Positions 13,341 through 24,795 are shown, counted from the first letter of the stretch. The stretch is 64,000 nt of DNA from Emergomyces orientalis (GCA_002110485.1 MOWL01000049.1:62001-126000); one strand, 5' to 3'. The notes: generated from the sequence alone by a model not told the origin. Program-made: numbers and translations.

Positions 13341-15682
13341 ATGGCTCCCAGAGTTATCGTCGTTGGTGGTGGCTGTAAGCTTGCACCTTGCTCCTGTGTC
13401 CCGTTGTCTTATTATCACTTTACTAACAGATGATGATGTTGATGATCCAACAGTGTCTGGCCTCAGCGCTGCTCACACAGTCTATCTGAATGGTGGCAAT
13501 GTCCTTGTTCTTGACAAGCAAAGTAAGCGCAATACCTACCTAGTTACATCTGCTTGCTTCCCTGCCACAAGTTATCTAACCATATTTTCTTTCTGCGCAG
13601 ACTTTTTTGGCGGTAACTCCACCAAGGCCACTTCAGGCATCAACGGTGCTCTCACACGAACACAAACCGATCTCGGTATTGCAGACAGTGTGAAGCAGTT
13701 CTATGAGGATACGCTTAAATCTGCCAGAGACAAGGCTCGCCCAGAGTTGATCAAGGTCCTTACTTACAACTCCGCCTCTGCCATTCACTGGCTGCAGGAG
13801 ATCTTCAACCTTGATCTTACTCTCGTTTCGCGGCTTGGGTTCGTAAACCTTCGATTCATTGCCTTTGTTCCCATCTACCTACTCATCGCTGCAATAAATA
13901 CCCTTGCAAATATAACCAGGTCAGCAATTTGCTAATTTTCGGTCTCTTTATATAGAGGGCATTCGTTCCCCCGTACACATCGTGGCCATGATGCCAAGTT
14001 CCCCGGTATGGCTATCACATATGCTCTAATGCAGCGCCTCGAAGAACTCACGGAAAGTGAGCCAAACCGCGTCCAGGTGCTCAAGAAGGCCCGCGTAACC
14101 GCAGTCAATAAGGAGGGAAACAACATCACGGGCGTCACCTATGAATACAACGGCGAGACTCACACCGCTGACGGCGTTGTTGTTTTGGCAACTGGTGGAT
14201 ATGCTGCTGATTTCACGGAAGATTCTCTCCTGAAAAAGTGGAGGCCAGACACCTTCAATCTGTCCAGCACCAACGGTGTCCATGCCACTGGTGATGGTCA
14301 GAAGATGCTCATGGCCATTGGTGCTAATGGTATTGATATGGATAAAGTCCAGGTCCACCCAACTGGTCTCATTGATCCTAAAGATCCTGACTCCAAGTGG
14401 AAATTTTTGGCTGCTGAAGGTATTCTCATCCTCCAGTCTTTTTTCTATATTTTGTGTCCCTAAAAAAGAAAGGACGATTTGACTAATAATAATAATGGAA
14501 AAATAGCTCTTCGTGGTGAGGGAGGTCTCCTCCTTAACTCCGATGGCCAGCGATTTGCTGATGAGCTGGGCCACCGAGACTATGTCTCTGGTGAAATGTG
14601 GAAAGAGAAGGAGAAGGGCAAGTGGCCCATCCGCCTTATCCTTAATAGCAAGGCTTCCAATGTCCTCGACTTCCACACTCGCCACTATGCCGGCCGTGGC
14701 CTGATGAAGAAGATGACCGGCAAAGAGCTGGCCAAAGAAATTGGCTGCGGAGAGGCCGCCCTCAGGAAGACCTTCGATGATTACAATCAGATCGCTGATG
14801 GCAAAAAGAAGGATCCCTTTGGGAAGAAATTCTTTCACAATGGCCCTGTGAATGTTGATGATACCTTCTATGTTGCCCTCATGCAGCCTGTTCTCCACTT
14901 CACCATGGGTGGAATTGAGATCAATGACAAGGCTCAAGTGTTGAACGCAAAAAAGAAGCCATTTGAGGGGCTGTTTGCCTGCGGTGAGCTTGCTGGTGGT
15001 GTTCATGGTGCCAACCGCCTTGGTGGCTCCTCTCTTCTAGGCTGTGTCGTTTACGGGCGCGTTGCTGGTGACTCTGCCAGCCAATACCTCTTCCAGCAGC
15101 TCCTCTCCAACCCGTCAGCTACTGCCTCATCGCGCTTGAACCAGATCTCTCTGCACATCGACCCGTCCCAACCCGGCAAGGTGTCCGTTGAATGGACTAC
15201 TCCATCTGGTGGAAATGGTAGCTCAACATCTGTCCAAGCCGCCGCTGCCCCTTCCACAACAGCCACTGCACCGGCCAAGGCCGCAGATGGTGCTGCAGAC
15301 ATCGCGAACTTCAAGGTCCCAGAGAAGGAGTTCACAATGGAAGAGGTTGCCAAGCACAACAAGAAGGATGATCTATGGATTGTTGTCAAAGGTGTCGTGA
15401 TGGATGTCTCCAATTGGCTCGACGAACACCCTGGTGGAGCCCAAGCTCTGTTCAGCCATATGGGCAAGGATGCAACAGAAGGTAAGCGCGTGTCATTTCT
15501 TCAGCTGTTTTCTTTTTTTTTCCTCTTGCATTTTCACGAGGAAAACTTGAAACGCTAACAACGTTCTTTTGTTTTGGAATTTAGAATTCGAAATGCTTCA
15601 CGACGACGAAGTCATCCCCAAGTATGCCTCGCATATTGTCATCGGACGAGTTAAGGGCCAGACTCCCAATTTAGAATACTAA
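13341..15682 (+). CDS. OSM1: Osm1-type fumarate reductase with C-terminal cytochrome b5 domain
   Basis: Six exons fit without phase conflict: 13341-13374, 13454-13522, 13601-13838, 13956-14419, 14507-15481 and 15585-15682, giving 625 residues. The N-terminus MAPRVIVVGGGLSGLSAAH is a dinucleotide-binding fold for FAD, with the second strand ending in VLVLDKQ. ATSGINGA, LGGHSFPRTHRG and the QVHPTG/HFTMGG motifs are those of soluble flavoprotein fumarate reductases, which reoxidise FADH2/NADH with fumarate in anaerobic or secretory-pathway redox balance. After a Ser/Ala/Pro-rich linker (about residues 495-530) the C-terminal 90 residues form a cytochrome b5 domain with WLDEHPGGAQALF, where the HPGG His is a heme ligand. 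No transmembrane segment is seen. The first intron splits the FAD motif. Confidence 0.93.
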
Positions 15683-16337
15683 ATTAATCTTCCCCTTTGA
15701 CATCGTCTCATTACCCCCATCCAATTGGCCCACCTCACTAGACCATGAATTTTACTCTTCTTTGGGCTCTCTTAACTACAAGATCCACAGAAACGAAATC
15801 GCCCTTGTACATTTATATTAACACCACCATTACCATCGCAACTACCATTTCCTTCTCTAATTGAAAAAATTTAAATAAAAATAAAAAACCAGAAATTTTT
15901 GCATGGAGCGGATCGGTGGGATGATATTTTACCTTTTCATATCCTCTCTATCTCTTTGTCTTTTTTATTCACTTTCAATTTACACATACATGAATGTTTG
16001 AAATCTAAATACCTTTTTTTCTTTGTGTACATGATTACGGTTTTTTTCACTCTTTTATTTTAAAATGCATTTTCTAGATCTAGAAAATGAAAGAGTATCT
16101 GTGCCTTTTTTTTTCTTATTTAATTTAGGTAGTTATGTAGCTGAATGGCTCGATGCCAGACTTCTCTGAGTCTGAAAGTTCTGAACTCGGGCAGTGCAAA
16201 AAACAAAGAAATCAATTTAACAACTAGTTGGGTACCTATTTCAGTACTCATGGAAGAGCTTGTCAACAGATCTGACGACAGAAGTCAACTATTTATTCAA
16301 TATTAACGTCAAATATGCAACATCAAAGCGCCTCTAT
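15683..16337. other. Convergent intergenic region
   Basis: The region lies between the 3' ends of the fumarate reductase gene and the oppositely oriented glycerophosphodiesterase gene. It is T-rich with several A/T runs consistent with 3' UTRs, and contains the perfect palindrome described separately. No gene is seen. Confidence 0.5.
16068..16089. repeat. 22-bp perfect palindrome
   Basis: CATTTTCTAG followed by ATCTAGAAAATG reads identically on both strands over 22 bases. It sits about 390 bp 3' of the fumarate reductase stop and 250 bp 3' of the converging glycerophosphodiesterase gene. It could fold as a hairpin in either transcript. CTCTTT and AAAGAG flank it at unequal distance. Confidence 0.7.
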
Positions 16338-17826
16338 TCATTCTCTATACTCATCATACAGCCCATCAATAAACTCCGTCAAATCCGCCTGGTGAACAGT
16401 GGCAAACACGCTGCCTAACACGTACAGAATAACCCCTGCAAATAGTATGTTGACACGTTGCAATACAGTAATTCCATTATCTTCATCATCAACATCACCC
16501 TTGCCAAGAAAGCCATCTCCATATCTATTTTCATGAAGAGAGCGGCCAGCTTCCCATTCATCACAGATCCTTCGACACAGCTCGGAATTATCCGTAACGA
16601 CACCGTCAATCTGATGTCGTATGCTCCATCGCATGAACGACTCATCATTCACTGTCCAAGCAAATACTTTGTGCTGCGCATTCTTGGCATCTGCAAGGAA
16701 CTGAGCACCGCCAGGACCCATCAAAGCTTTCAATTTGATGTTGAAGGTAATTTGGGGGATTTGTAGAAATTGCCGGGCGTATACTAGTGAATAGGAGATC
16801 AGGGAAACTGGGAATGCGGGAAGATATGCGTGGCATAATGAGAGGAATTCAGCCTGAAGAATAATTAAGTTTGAATCAGTTGTTACTTTGCTGAAACTTG
16901 CTACAGGGTCAATGTGCTCAAAGTATGTATAATATAAAAAATGAACAGGTGAACTCACTGTCCAACAACCAAGAATTATTTTCTCTTTCCATGGTTTATG
17001 TTCTGAAGGAATGGAGTGCACTTTATTGGCAATCGCACGCATTATATTTTCCGCGTGGTTATCAAGCTATTGAACTAGTATATCAGTATGGTGCCGGATT
17101 ACACAACAAAAAGAACTATTGAAATAAGAGTTTGGTGGGGGGTGGGGAGGGGGGTGTGGATATAATAAATGGAAAAAGTAAACCTTTATATCTAATAGAA
17201 GCCATATATGTTTCCCTTCGGGCGCAGAAATACATCGTAACAAATCAACCAGGCGTAGCATGGGTTCGAAGGGTTCTCTTGTCGTTTGCAGAGAGCTCAG
17301 ATACTGCCAATCACAATCGATAATCCGTTTGTTGATACCAAAGCATCGTTGTAGGGTCGCATCCTTAGGGGAATTATCAGAGTGTGAAACCGCAAAGCAA
17401 ATAAATGAAAATGTGAAAAGTATGATAAGAAGCATCTGCATACGTGAGAAAGGACAACCTCCCCATCTCTGGAAAGATGCACGTCAGTCTCAAGGACCTG
17501 TGCTCCAACGCTGATAGCATGAGTAAATGCGCTCATGGTATTCTCCGGGTACTTGGCCTTGAAGCCACGGTGAGCAATGGTCAATGGTTTGGCTCGCGCT
17601 ACATCCTTGTTCCCGCCTGCATCTGCCCATGGTGCTATTTTGTATATTAGTTATAAGTATTGATCTGGACCACCTTCTTCTAGGGCCTTCAAATGGAAGT
17701 TTTACCCTCAGGAAAGTAAGCAACTGTCTCAAGTGACTTTGATGAGAGTGAAGTTGGCCGGCGAGCTTTCAAGCTGTACTTGAATGTTGTCATAACATCT
17801 TCAAAGAGTGGAGTTTCCGCATCCAT
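16338..17826 (-). CDS. PGC1: Glycerophosphodiester phosphodiesterase, Pgc1-like, tail-anchored
   Basis: Five exons on the minus strand (17706-17826, 17444-17634, 17184-17363, 16959-17066, 16338-16853) join in frame to 371 residues. GDPD-family catalytic elements are in order: TIAHRGF, YPENT, LETDVHLSRDG, VVLSHDATLQRCFG and LLLDIK, with the C-terminal strand DGVVTDNSELC. The His of HRG, the Glu/Asp of ETD and the His of SHD are those needed for the Ca/Mg-dependent general acid-base mechanism. A hydrophobic segment near the C-terminus (ILFAGVILYVLGSVFA) would anchor the protein in a membrane. This architecture matches yeast Pgc1, a phosphatidylglycerol-specific phospholipase C that controls PG levels. 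The Pgc1 substrate is inferred; the family call is firm. Confidence 0.88.
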
Positions 17827-19526
17827 GATAAAGACGGTAGGTCTAATCACGGCCAGCTATCAGGTATAAGCGAGAATATGTGCCTTCTTCCTGAAGAAAA
17901 TACGGCCAGTCGAACAGCCAGATCAACTGGGGAAATGGCTAGATAGCAGACGGTGATGTTGCTTGAGAGCCCTTTCTCACACAAGACAATATGTAAAATA
18001 TATGTGAATATCCTGCCCCCCCCCTCCCCCGGGTCACAGCACGAAACCAATTAATTTTATGCGAACAGTATAAAAAAGGGAAGATAGGGATTTAGCATTG
18101 ATTGGATCACGGGCACTTGGCATTTCAAAAGGAAATCGACAGTGGGCATCAATATAACATATGAAGATATTGATACCTTATCTATCCCTTTTCTGATATT
18201 TTTGCTATCAACCTGAAGGGAAGGTAATTAGATATGAAATGACTTGTTGAAAACAATTGCTGGATAAACGATGAATGGCTAGTAGATTCAACGGCAAGAG
18301 CGGAAAAGAAAGGCAAACGAAGAGGGGTGAAGGGAAGGGAAGAGAAGAGAAGAACCGCCATTATTATTGCTGTCAACAGTATGGGGTCGGGTCAAAAGTA
18401 ATTTAGATGGCTGCACTAAGGGACTGATAGAGAAACCATAGTTGATACCTGAGCTGCACCAGAGTTTGTGTCGCCCCTCCCCCAGTGTTACAAACCAACA
18501 TCAGGTTCTGTCACTCGTTACCGAGGAAGAGGGTTTTTAACAAAACAACGCTAACCGAAACTGAACTCGCAGAAATGTCATAACTCTTGAAAAGGAAATA
18601 GATTGGCCTTAGAATAACCAAGGTCAACAGGTGTGGGGGGGATTCTGTCCGGAATGGGTCAAAGATTGCTAAAAATGGACAGTGAATCAAAATGATGACA
18701 TCCCAAGACCTTGCAGGGTGCTGCCCTGACCTCCCCCAATCCGGCAAGGCCAATGCTGCAGCGGCCCAGCTGATTACTTTGCACCAATCACTGGCCTTAC
18801 GATAGTATCCCTGCAGGGAAAAATAAACCCCCTCTTCTGCATAATAAATACGCTAGCTCAATACGTGGACGGGCAAAATAGAACAAGATACGGAGTAGCA
18901 TCCTTCATATCTCACCTGTCTGTTAAGTATCACAGTTCCTTCTGCGAAGATATCTAAACTTTCCACCAGAAGTCAAATCAGCAGACCCCTGACCCACATA
19001 TTTGATTGTAAACTTACCGTGCTAAGTAAGAGGGCAAAGCTGGGAGTATTGATTGACTTGTTCCATGTTACGGAAAAAGCAGACCGCACAGGTTTGATGA
19101 GGTCTATCAAAGTGAAAGGAGGTGGCGTTAGATGTGTAGGAATGGCTGAAATGAAATCATGAAATTGTTCCACACAGGCGGGGAAAAGCAAGTGGTTAAA
19201 TATTTAACTGAATAGTCAGTGTGTCTTAACAATTGGGAGTTTTCTATACCTTTGTATTCGAAGGTCGCTTGCTACACGCAGGAGTCCGCCAGTAATATAA
19301 TTTAGAATTCCAGAGCTCCTAATCTCCCCACAGGTACACAGTATACCTACGTATGGATGAGGTCATGCATGGAGATTGATTCCAGCCATTCCAGAGCTCA
19401 GCTGGAACCCCAATGCTTTGTCGTTTCCGAAGAAAGGTAGAGAGAGACCTGCCCTTCTGTGCAAACTACCGAGTCCCCCTCAAGACCACTCTTAAGAATG
19501 AGTAGTTGCTTGTTATCTCTCCTCAG
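17827..19526. other. Intergenic, no gene seen
   Basis: This is the upstream region of the Pgc1-like gene. Short ORFs only, none with a recognisable motif. A C-rich run occurs at about 18015-18030. Confidence 0.45.
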
Positions 19527-19550
19527 TGATTGATTGATTGATTGATTGAT
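19527..19550. repeat. TGAT microsatellite, six units
   Basis: Six perfect tandem copies of TGAT. Read on the minus strand it is ATCA repeated, and it lies beyond the 3' side of the minus-strand LINE remnant at 19.9-21.1 kb. It may be that element's simple-repeat tail, but about 360 bp of unassigned sequence separates them. Confidence 0.6.
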
Positions 19551-19914
19551 TCCTAAGCCAATGTTTGCATCCTTATGGGCGCTACGTGGCTGTTTTGGTG
19601 GGCCCGCCAGGGCTCACCTGGTTCGTTAATTACTAAGAACTCGCTAAATACATGAGTGTTCAGAGCCCTTATGGGGCCCTGTGGGTTTTACCCTCTCCAT
19701 CTTATACACCTTTTCTAAAGCCTATGACTCTTTACATACATACATGAGTGGGATCTGTGAGTTTCACCTCTCTTCTTCATGTTGCATTCCATTGGAATTG
19801 AGGTGTCTTTTACCGGCATCCCTGAAGCCTTGGGCTTTGGGCCAGAGGAGTGTCCTATCTGTTTTAACTGGGATTGATCTATGATGAGAGCTAAGAGAGC
19901 TATTGAGGCATCAT

Positions 19915-21110
19915 TCAGTCTTCAACTCATTCTAAAAGAGAGGTGGCAGCTCCTTCAGCTGTAGCATGAAGAGTGTACTAAATTGTATTACAGTCTCATT
20001 GTCTGCTTCAATCTCATCTTGTTGTTCAACTTCTCTGAATTGTTTGAGAAGTTTTGTGTGTAACATGAGCTGCACTGCTTTCTTTGCAAGTGTTGGCTCT
20101 GTGAGAATATATTGTAGATTGTGTGTGTGATTCTCTGAGGCTCATATTGTTTGATGTTGAATGTTGTTGTAGTCTGGGCAGTCAAGAAGAATGTGTTGGA
20201 TTGTCTGATGTGTGCTTCAGTTGCAGAGACAGAATGGGTCCTCAACTGCTGCAATGCGGTGTAGATAATCCTTTAGATGTATTTTGCCTGTTCACATTTG
20301 AGTAAGCACTGAGCTGGCATGTCTGTGCAGCTCATGATGTTTCCTCAATACCTCGGATGGGCCGCTATGCATGCGCCGCAGGTGTTGTCCATTGGGATGA
20401 TCTCAGTGTTTTGTCCACTGTGTCTGGGTATTCTGTTTGGTGTCGGTCCTCGCCAAGGAGTGTTGCTGTGGGAGGAAAAGGTTCAGAGAATCTGCTTTCT
20501 TTTCATAGTGTGAATCATGTGGTGACTCTCTTCATTCTGGTGCTTGTTTGATGATCAAGTCCGCTATTTCATTTCCTGGGATGCCCACGTGTGCGGGGAT
20601 TCAGTACACGCTGACACAGGCCTTGAGAGTATCACAGAGTTTGGTGATTTGTAGTGTGAGGTTCTGAGCAGATCTGATGCTAGTGTTGAGATTGCGCAGT
20701 GTTCTGATTGCAGCTTGATTATCAGTGAAGATTGTCATCTGTGTGTCTGAGGAGGTGAGATCTCCTGTGCCCCTTGTAGCACATCTTGTTATTGCCAGGT
20801 CCAGGGCAAGGTAGATGCCTGCAAGTTCAGCCGCGTACACTGTTTGATGATTGTCTGTCCTCATGTAGGCGGACTTCTCCTCGCCTGTGAATGGGGAGAT
20901 CGCTGCCGCGCCCACATGCTCATTGATGCCGCTGCCATCCGTGTAATATATCGCTGTGTTGGCGTCACCGAGGACTATTTGATTGTGTTTGAGGATGGCC
21001 TTCTCTGTGTCTTCTTCGATGATTGTGTTGGGGGGTGTCCATCATGGGGGGACTGTGTAGGGTGTGGTCTGTTCAATGTTGTCGATGTGTCGACTCAGTG
21101 ATCATGGAAC
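19915..21110 (-). mobile_element. Decayed LINE (non-LTR retrotransposon) 3' part with RNase H domain
   Basis: On the minus strand, a stretch from about 21100 to 20550 translates to the RNase H region of a Tad/I-type LINE: YYTDGSG, then AAELAGIYLALDLA, then FTDNQAA, then IPAHVGIPGNEIAD. All four catalytic acidic positions are readable. The frame is broken by TGA codons where Trp is expected, in front of WTPPN at about 21050 and in front of IPAHV at about 20605, and becomes more fragmented toward 20000. A Cys/His-rich terminal region is still faintly visible around 20170-20230. The RT domain is absent, so the copy is 5'-truncated near 21110, where a GGAACTACC/GGTAGTTCC inverted repeat occurs. 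Confidence 0.8.
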
Positions 21111-21479
21111 TACCCAGGTAGTTCCAAAGTCTTTTCCAAACTACGTCTAGTTGATGCGTAGTACATCGTAGTGCGTCTGCGCTAACTTTGTCGGATACGC
21201 TAACTAACAAAGAGGAACACAATCCTCATGACAACCCTCCATAAATGAGTTTCCAACCAACAACAAGGTGTCGAGTTCATTGTTGGCTCTGTGTCGAGAT
21301 GCCATCGTCGTGGAATGACATTAAATAAAAAGTTTCTTGACCTCTGCATATTTTATCAACGTCTAAGGCACCATGTCCGCTGATGTGGGCCTTTCTGAGG
21401 TCTAGCAGCCTATCAAACAAATTTTAGCTACCACCTAGCTTTTGCGGCATACACATTCTCTTTCATGATTCTCTCTTAG

Positions 21480-21907
21480 TGATCTATAACAAGAGGAGCG
21501 GCAAGTTGCCACAGCCTGTCCTTGGCTTGATCGCTGGAGATGAAAGATACAATGCAGAGGCCATCATCCTTGACACGCACGAAATATACGGCGCCACTCG
21601 ATATCTAGTTCGCTGGGGAGGCTGGGGCCCTGGAGACACCTGGGAAGCAGAAGAGCATATTGCAGAATCCGAAGCATTTAACATCTTCCTGGAACAAGAA
21701 TCCCAGCATGACACGACCCGTACAATGGCCCGAAGACGGAAGGCCCAGGAAGCGTGGGCTGACTTGGAACAATTTCATGGAGCCCGGAATAATATAGCAG
21801 CACCCATTTTGATGGAAGGAGCCTGGACGCTTCATAATGACTTAGAGGGGAAAATATGGTTTATAAGTGAGGAGATAAAGAAGTATATATACAGTACATG
21901 CAAATAG
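21480..21907 (+). CDS. Chromodomain ORF, partial gene model
   Basis: An open frame of about 142 codons follows a plausible splice acceptor (CTCTCTTAG at 21471-21479) and has no nearby ATG of its own, so a 5' exon is probably missing from this model. Residues of about 20-70 form a chromodomain: YNAEAIILDTHE, RYLVRWGGWGPGDTWEAEEH, with the aromatic-cage Tyr/Trp/Trp positions present. The remaining 70 residues are unfamiliar. It could be a host chromatin protein or a captured integrase-tail chromodomain of a Ty3/gypsy element; no integrase core precedes it. Position next to a LINE remnant makes a transposon origin possible. It ends 36 bp from the stop of the minus-strand gene downstream. Confidence 0.5.
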
Positions 21908-21942
21908 GTGCCGCCAAAGCCACCCCTCCGCTCCCTCCCCGT

Positions 21943-22597
21943 TTACCTCCCCCCTTCCGCCTCCACCCTCTCCGCCCGCTTCACTTTCCTCATAACCTCC
22001 AAATACTCATTAACTCTTTTCTCGGCCCAAATACAACCGCCCAGCGTCATCGAGCTTAGCTGTAGAAACACCTTGAATTGCGGAGTCAGGCCGCGGTAGA
22101 TGCGTGAGATAGGGGCGAGGTTGGCGGAGAGGGAGGTTAAGGGGCGGTAGGGAAGCGGGGTCCGCGGGGCTGGTTTGGGTTTGGGTTCGGGGTGCCCGTG
22201 GGGGCCGGGTGTTGAAGTGGTTGGGGTTGAGGAGTTGTTGGAGGGAGAGGGAGAGGAGGCGAAGCGGAGTGGGTGTGGAAGGAGGAGGATTAGATGCGCG
22301 AGGATGGAGATTGAGCCGAACTGGAGGGGGGTTTGAGAGGGCGTGCTTTCGTTAGTGGTGTTTTCTTCATTTTTTAATCTTTTTAATCTTCAGGCTTTGA
22401 TATATGTATATAAATGGAGGAGAAAGAAGAGCACGGTCTTATTTTTCTTTCTTTCCTTTTTTCGTCCTCTTTTATTAATTTAATTTAAATGGATTTTAAC
22501 GTACACGAGCGGCGCCGGTGAAGAACCCTTTCATTGCTTCTTGCATGACTTCGGGTGGTGGCTCAATGTTTCCGCGCTGGTTGGAAGGGGGCGGCAT
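21943..22597 (-). CDS. Small two-exon membrane protein, unknown function
   Basis: Exon 1 (22505-22597, 31 codons, MPPPSNQRGNIEPPPEVMQE...) joins exon 2 (21943-22320) across a 184-nt intron with donor GTACGT and acceptor CCTCCAG in phase 0, giving 156 residues. Exon 2 opens with a hydrophobic segment (FGSISILAHLILLLPHPLRF), then a Pro/Ser-rich linker, then YRPLTSLSANLAPISRIYRG and a second hydrophobic stretch (FKVFLQLSSMTLGGCIWAEK) followed by a charged amphipathic C-terminus. Two membrane passes and basic residues would suit a small mitochondrial membrane protein, but I do not recognise the family. It is transcribed divergently from HIS3, about 600 bp apart. Third-position C preference in exon 2 supports real coding. 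Confidence 0.65.
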
Positions 22598-23197
22598 TGT
22601 TATATTTTATATGTATGAGTTATGTTGTAGGCGGGTACTGGATAAGGTGGGTTCAACTACATATGTATATGAGCTTCTCGTCTGGGCCCGATCGCGGAGT
22701 GATGCAGCGGAGCAGCGGCGGGGAGTTAAGGTGGGCTTAGGAGTTGAAGCGGCATATAGGGCCAGATAAGATGTAGCCCGGGGTTATTCCAAAGCAATAT
22801 GTGGCGAATTTATAAGTACCACACATTGAAACAGAGATATTTATATACGTAGATATTTAGAGCTTCTTCGTCTCCTTCTCGTCCGCGTTGTAGTTGTCTT
22901 TCAAGTTTTGCTGTCGCCGCCTCGGCTTCAAATATGCCAAAGCGCAACTATTAGAGGAAAACGGAAATACATTGATCCGACCCAAATAAAAATATGTCGT
23001 TGGCGGCCAAAGATTGTAACTCATACTAGTAGTCAGGGAACAATTTAATCGACATCGTCTTCTGTCACCACATTTGCTCCTCTGCTCCTCTGCAAAATAC
23101 ATACATCTCAATTAAATAACTAATATCCACGTACCACCCTAAGCCCACGTAAAATCGACCAAAAACAACCTACGCACCTCTCACTCCTCAATCCATT
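22598..23197. promoter_or_regulatory. Divergent promoter region between the small membrane protein gene and HIS3
   Basis: The 600-bp gap separates the two divergently oriented starts, so it must hold both promoters. No TGACTC Gcn4/CpcA element is obvious to me here despite HIS3 being a typical general-control target. No other gene is seen. Confidence 0.5.
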
Positions 23198-24114
23198 ATG
23201 TTCCCCCCCCGCCGCACCACAACCCTCACCCGCCTAACTAACGAGACCAAGGTGCAAGTCTCCCTTTCGCTTGATGGCGGTGTGCTTCCGCCCTACGAAC
23301 CATGCGAGCACTTCCCACAGACAAACGCGGAGGAATCGTCCTGCATAATACCAGTCCCTGAAGCAGCACATGCCACTCAGTTCACTGCCACACAGCAAAT
23401 CACCATAAACACCGGCATCGGGTTCCTGGACCACCTCCTACATGCGCTGGCGAAACATGCTGGGTGGAGTTTGGCAGTGAGATGTAAAGGGGACTTGATC
23501 AGTTAGTCACCCCCCCACCACGGCAGGCCCCCAAATATTCTATGGCATTTTGTCCGAGTACTGTCTTTGTTCTCGAAATTTTGATAGCGTGTCTACTCTC
23601 GCCATCCGTCTGTTCATGGACGGACCAAGATTTTTAATATGATTATCTTATATTTGGAACAAAAGAGAAGAAAGAAATGCTAAGTTACCCCTGTAGTCGA
23701 CGACCACCACACAACAGAAGACACTTTCCTTGCGCTCGGCACCGCTTTCACTGAAGCGCTAGGCCCGCGCCTCTCCCTTGTCCGCTTTGCCCGCGGTGAT
23801 GCACCCCTCGACGAGGCCCTCTCGTGGGCTGTAATTGACATCTCCTCTCGGCCCTACAGTGTGATAAATCTAGGGCTGAAGCGGGAGAAGGTCGGCAACT
23901 TGAGCACGGAGATGATTTCGCATGGGCTTGAGAGCTTCGCGCAGGCGGCGGGTGTCACATTGCATGTTGGTTGTGTGTATGGGGATAATGATCATCATCG
24001 GGCGGAGAGTGCTTTCAAGGCTTTTGCGGTGGCGACGAGACAGGCTTGTCGGAGAAGAGGGGAGGGAGAAGTTGGGGGGGGGGGGAGGTGGGGAGTACGA
24101 AGGGGGTGTTGTAG
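23198..24114 (+). CDS. HIS3: Imidazoleglycerol-phosphate dehydratase, C-terminal frameshift
   Basis: Exons 23198-23501 and 23697-24114 flank a 195-nt intron (GTTAGT..TGTAG) and encode the sixth step of histidine synthesis, dehydration of imidazole glycerol phosphate. Mn-binding motifs are present: GIGFLDHLLHALAKHAGW, DDHHTTEDTFLALG and GDNDHHRAESAFKA. The last 15 or so codons are out of frame: the conserved end STKGVL followed by TAG at 24112-24114 is readable only one base out of phase with the rest. The slip lies in or next to a 12-G run at 24074-24085; one missing G would account for it. As written, the frame instead runs on to 24190 with an unrelated tail. A sequencing or assembly error is the simplest explanation. 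A one-base correction would give about 240 residues. Confidence 0.93.
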
Positions 24115-24795
24115 GTTTTTTTATTTAATTTTTTGTCGTTCGGGTTTGAATTTCCTTTCTCTCCCTTCCCTTTTTTGTTTAGATCTTTAAATTTTCATTT
24201 TCATTTATATATTTTTAATCGGCTGAAAAGGTGGCGCGTTTGCTGTTTTGTCCATTTTGTGTATGAACTTCATACTCGAGAATTCCTTACCCTATGACAG
24301 TCCCACGGATGCTTTATCTCGTCCCGGAATCTTCCCTTTTGCATGAAGAAATTAATACCCTTTTACCTTATATTTCTTCTTTCTTTTTTGTTTCTTTCAA
24401 CCTTTCACCCTTTTGGTTTATTTTCAGTTTATTCGCGTGATATTTCTCCCACTTTTTCTATTTTCAACCGTTCTTTAAGAATACTGAAGGACCCAGGAGT
24501 TGGAAGGATTTGCATTGGGTTAAGAAAGGATATAATTTTAGGTTTAATGTAGTTAAACTATCAATCTTGCGTGCAATCTTTGGGCACGGCCTCACCAGAG
24601 TAGTCTCAGTGACGAATTCAGTACAAGTCGCTCAATTCTATATTTATTTTTGCACTGGACATCACGTGCCCGCACCTGCAAAAGGGTTCAACAACCTAAG
24701 ATATTTTAGTACAATAGTGTCTGCGCCCCCTATTTACGGATTTTTGAGACAGCGGCCTTCAACAAACTTGAGCGGAGAGCGCTGCAATTGTTCGA
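24115..24795. other. Intergenic between HIS3 and the ZIP transporter
   Basis: T-rich HIS3 3' region followed by the upstream region of the zinc transporter. Short ORFs here (for example 24510-24902) overlap the transporter's first exon in another frame and have no motif. Confidence 0.5.

Noticed and set aside
14026..15006. 326-codon ORF on the minus strand
   Set aside because: It is antisense to the main exons of the fumarate reductase, which has diagnostic motifs and consistent introns. The minus-strand translation has no domain.
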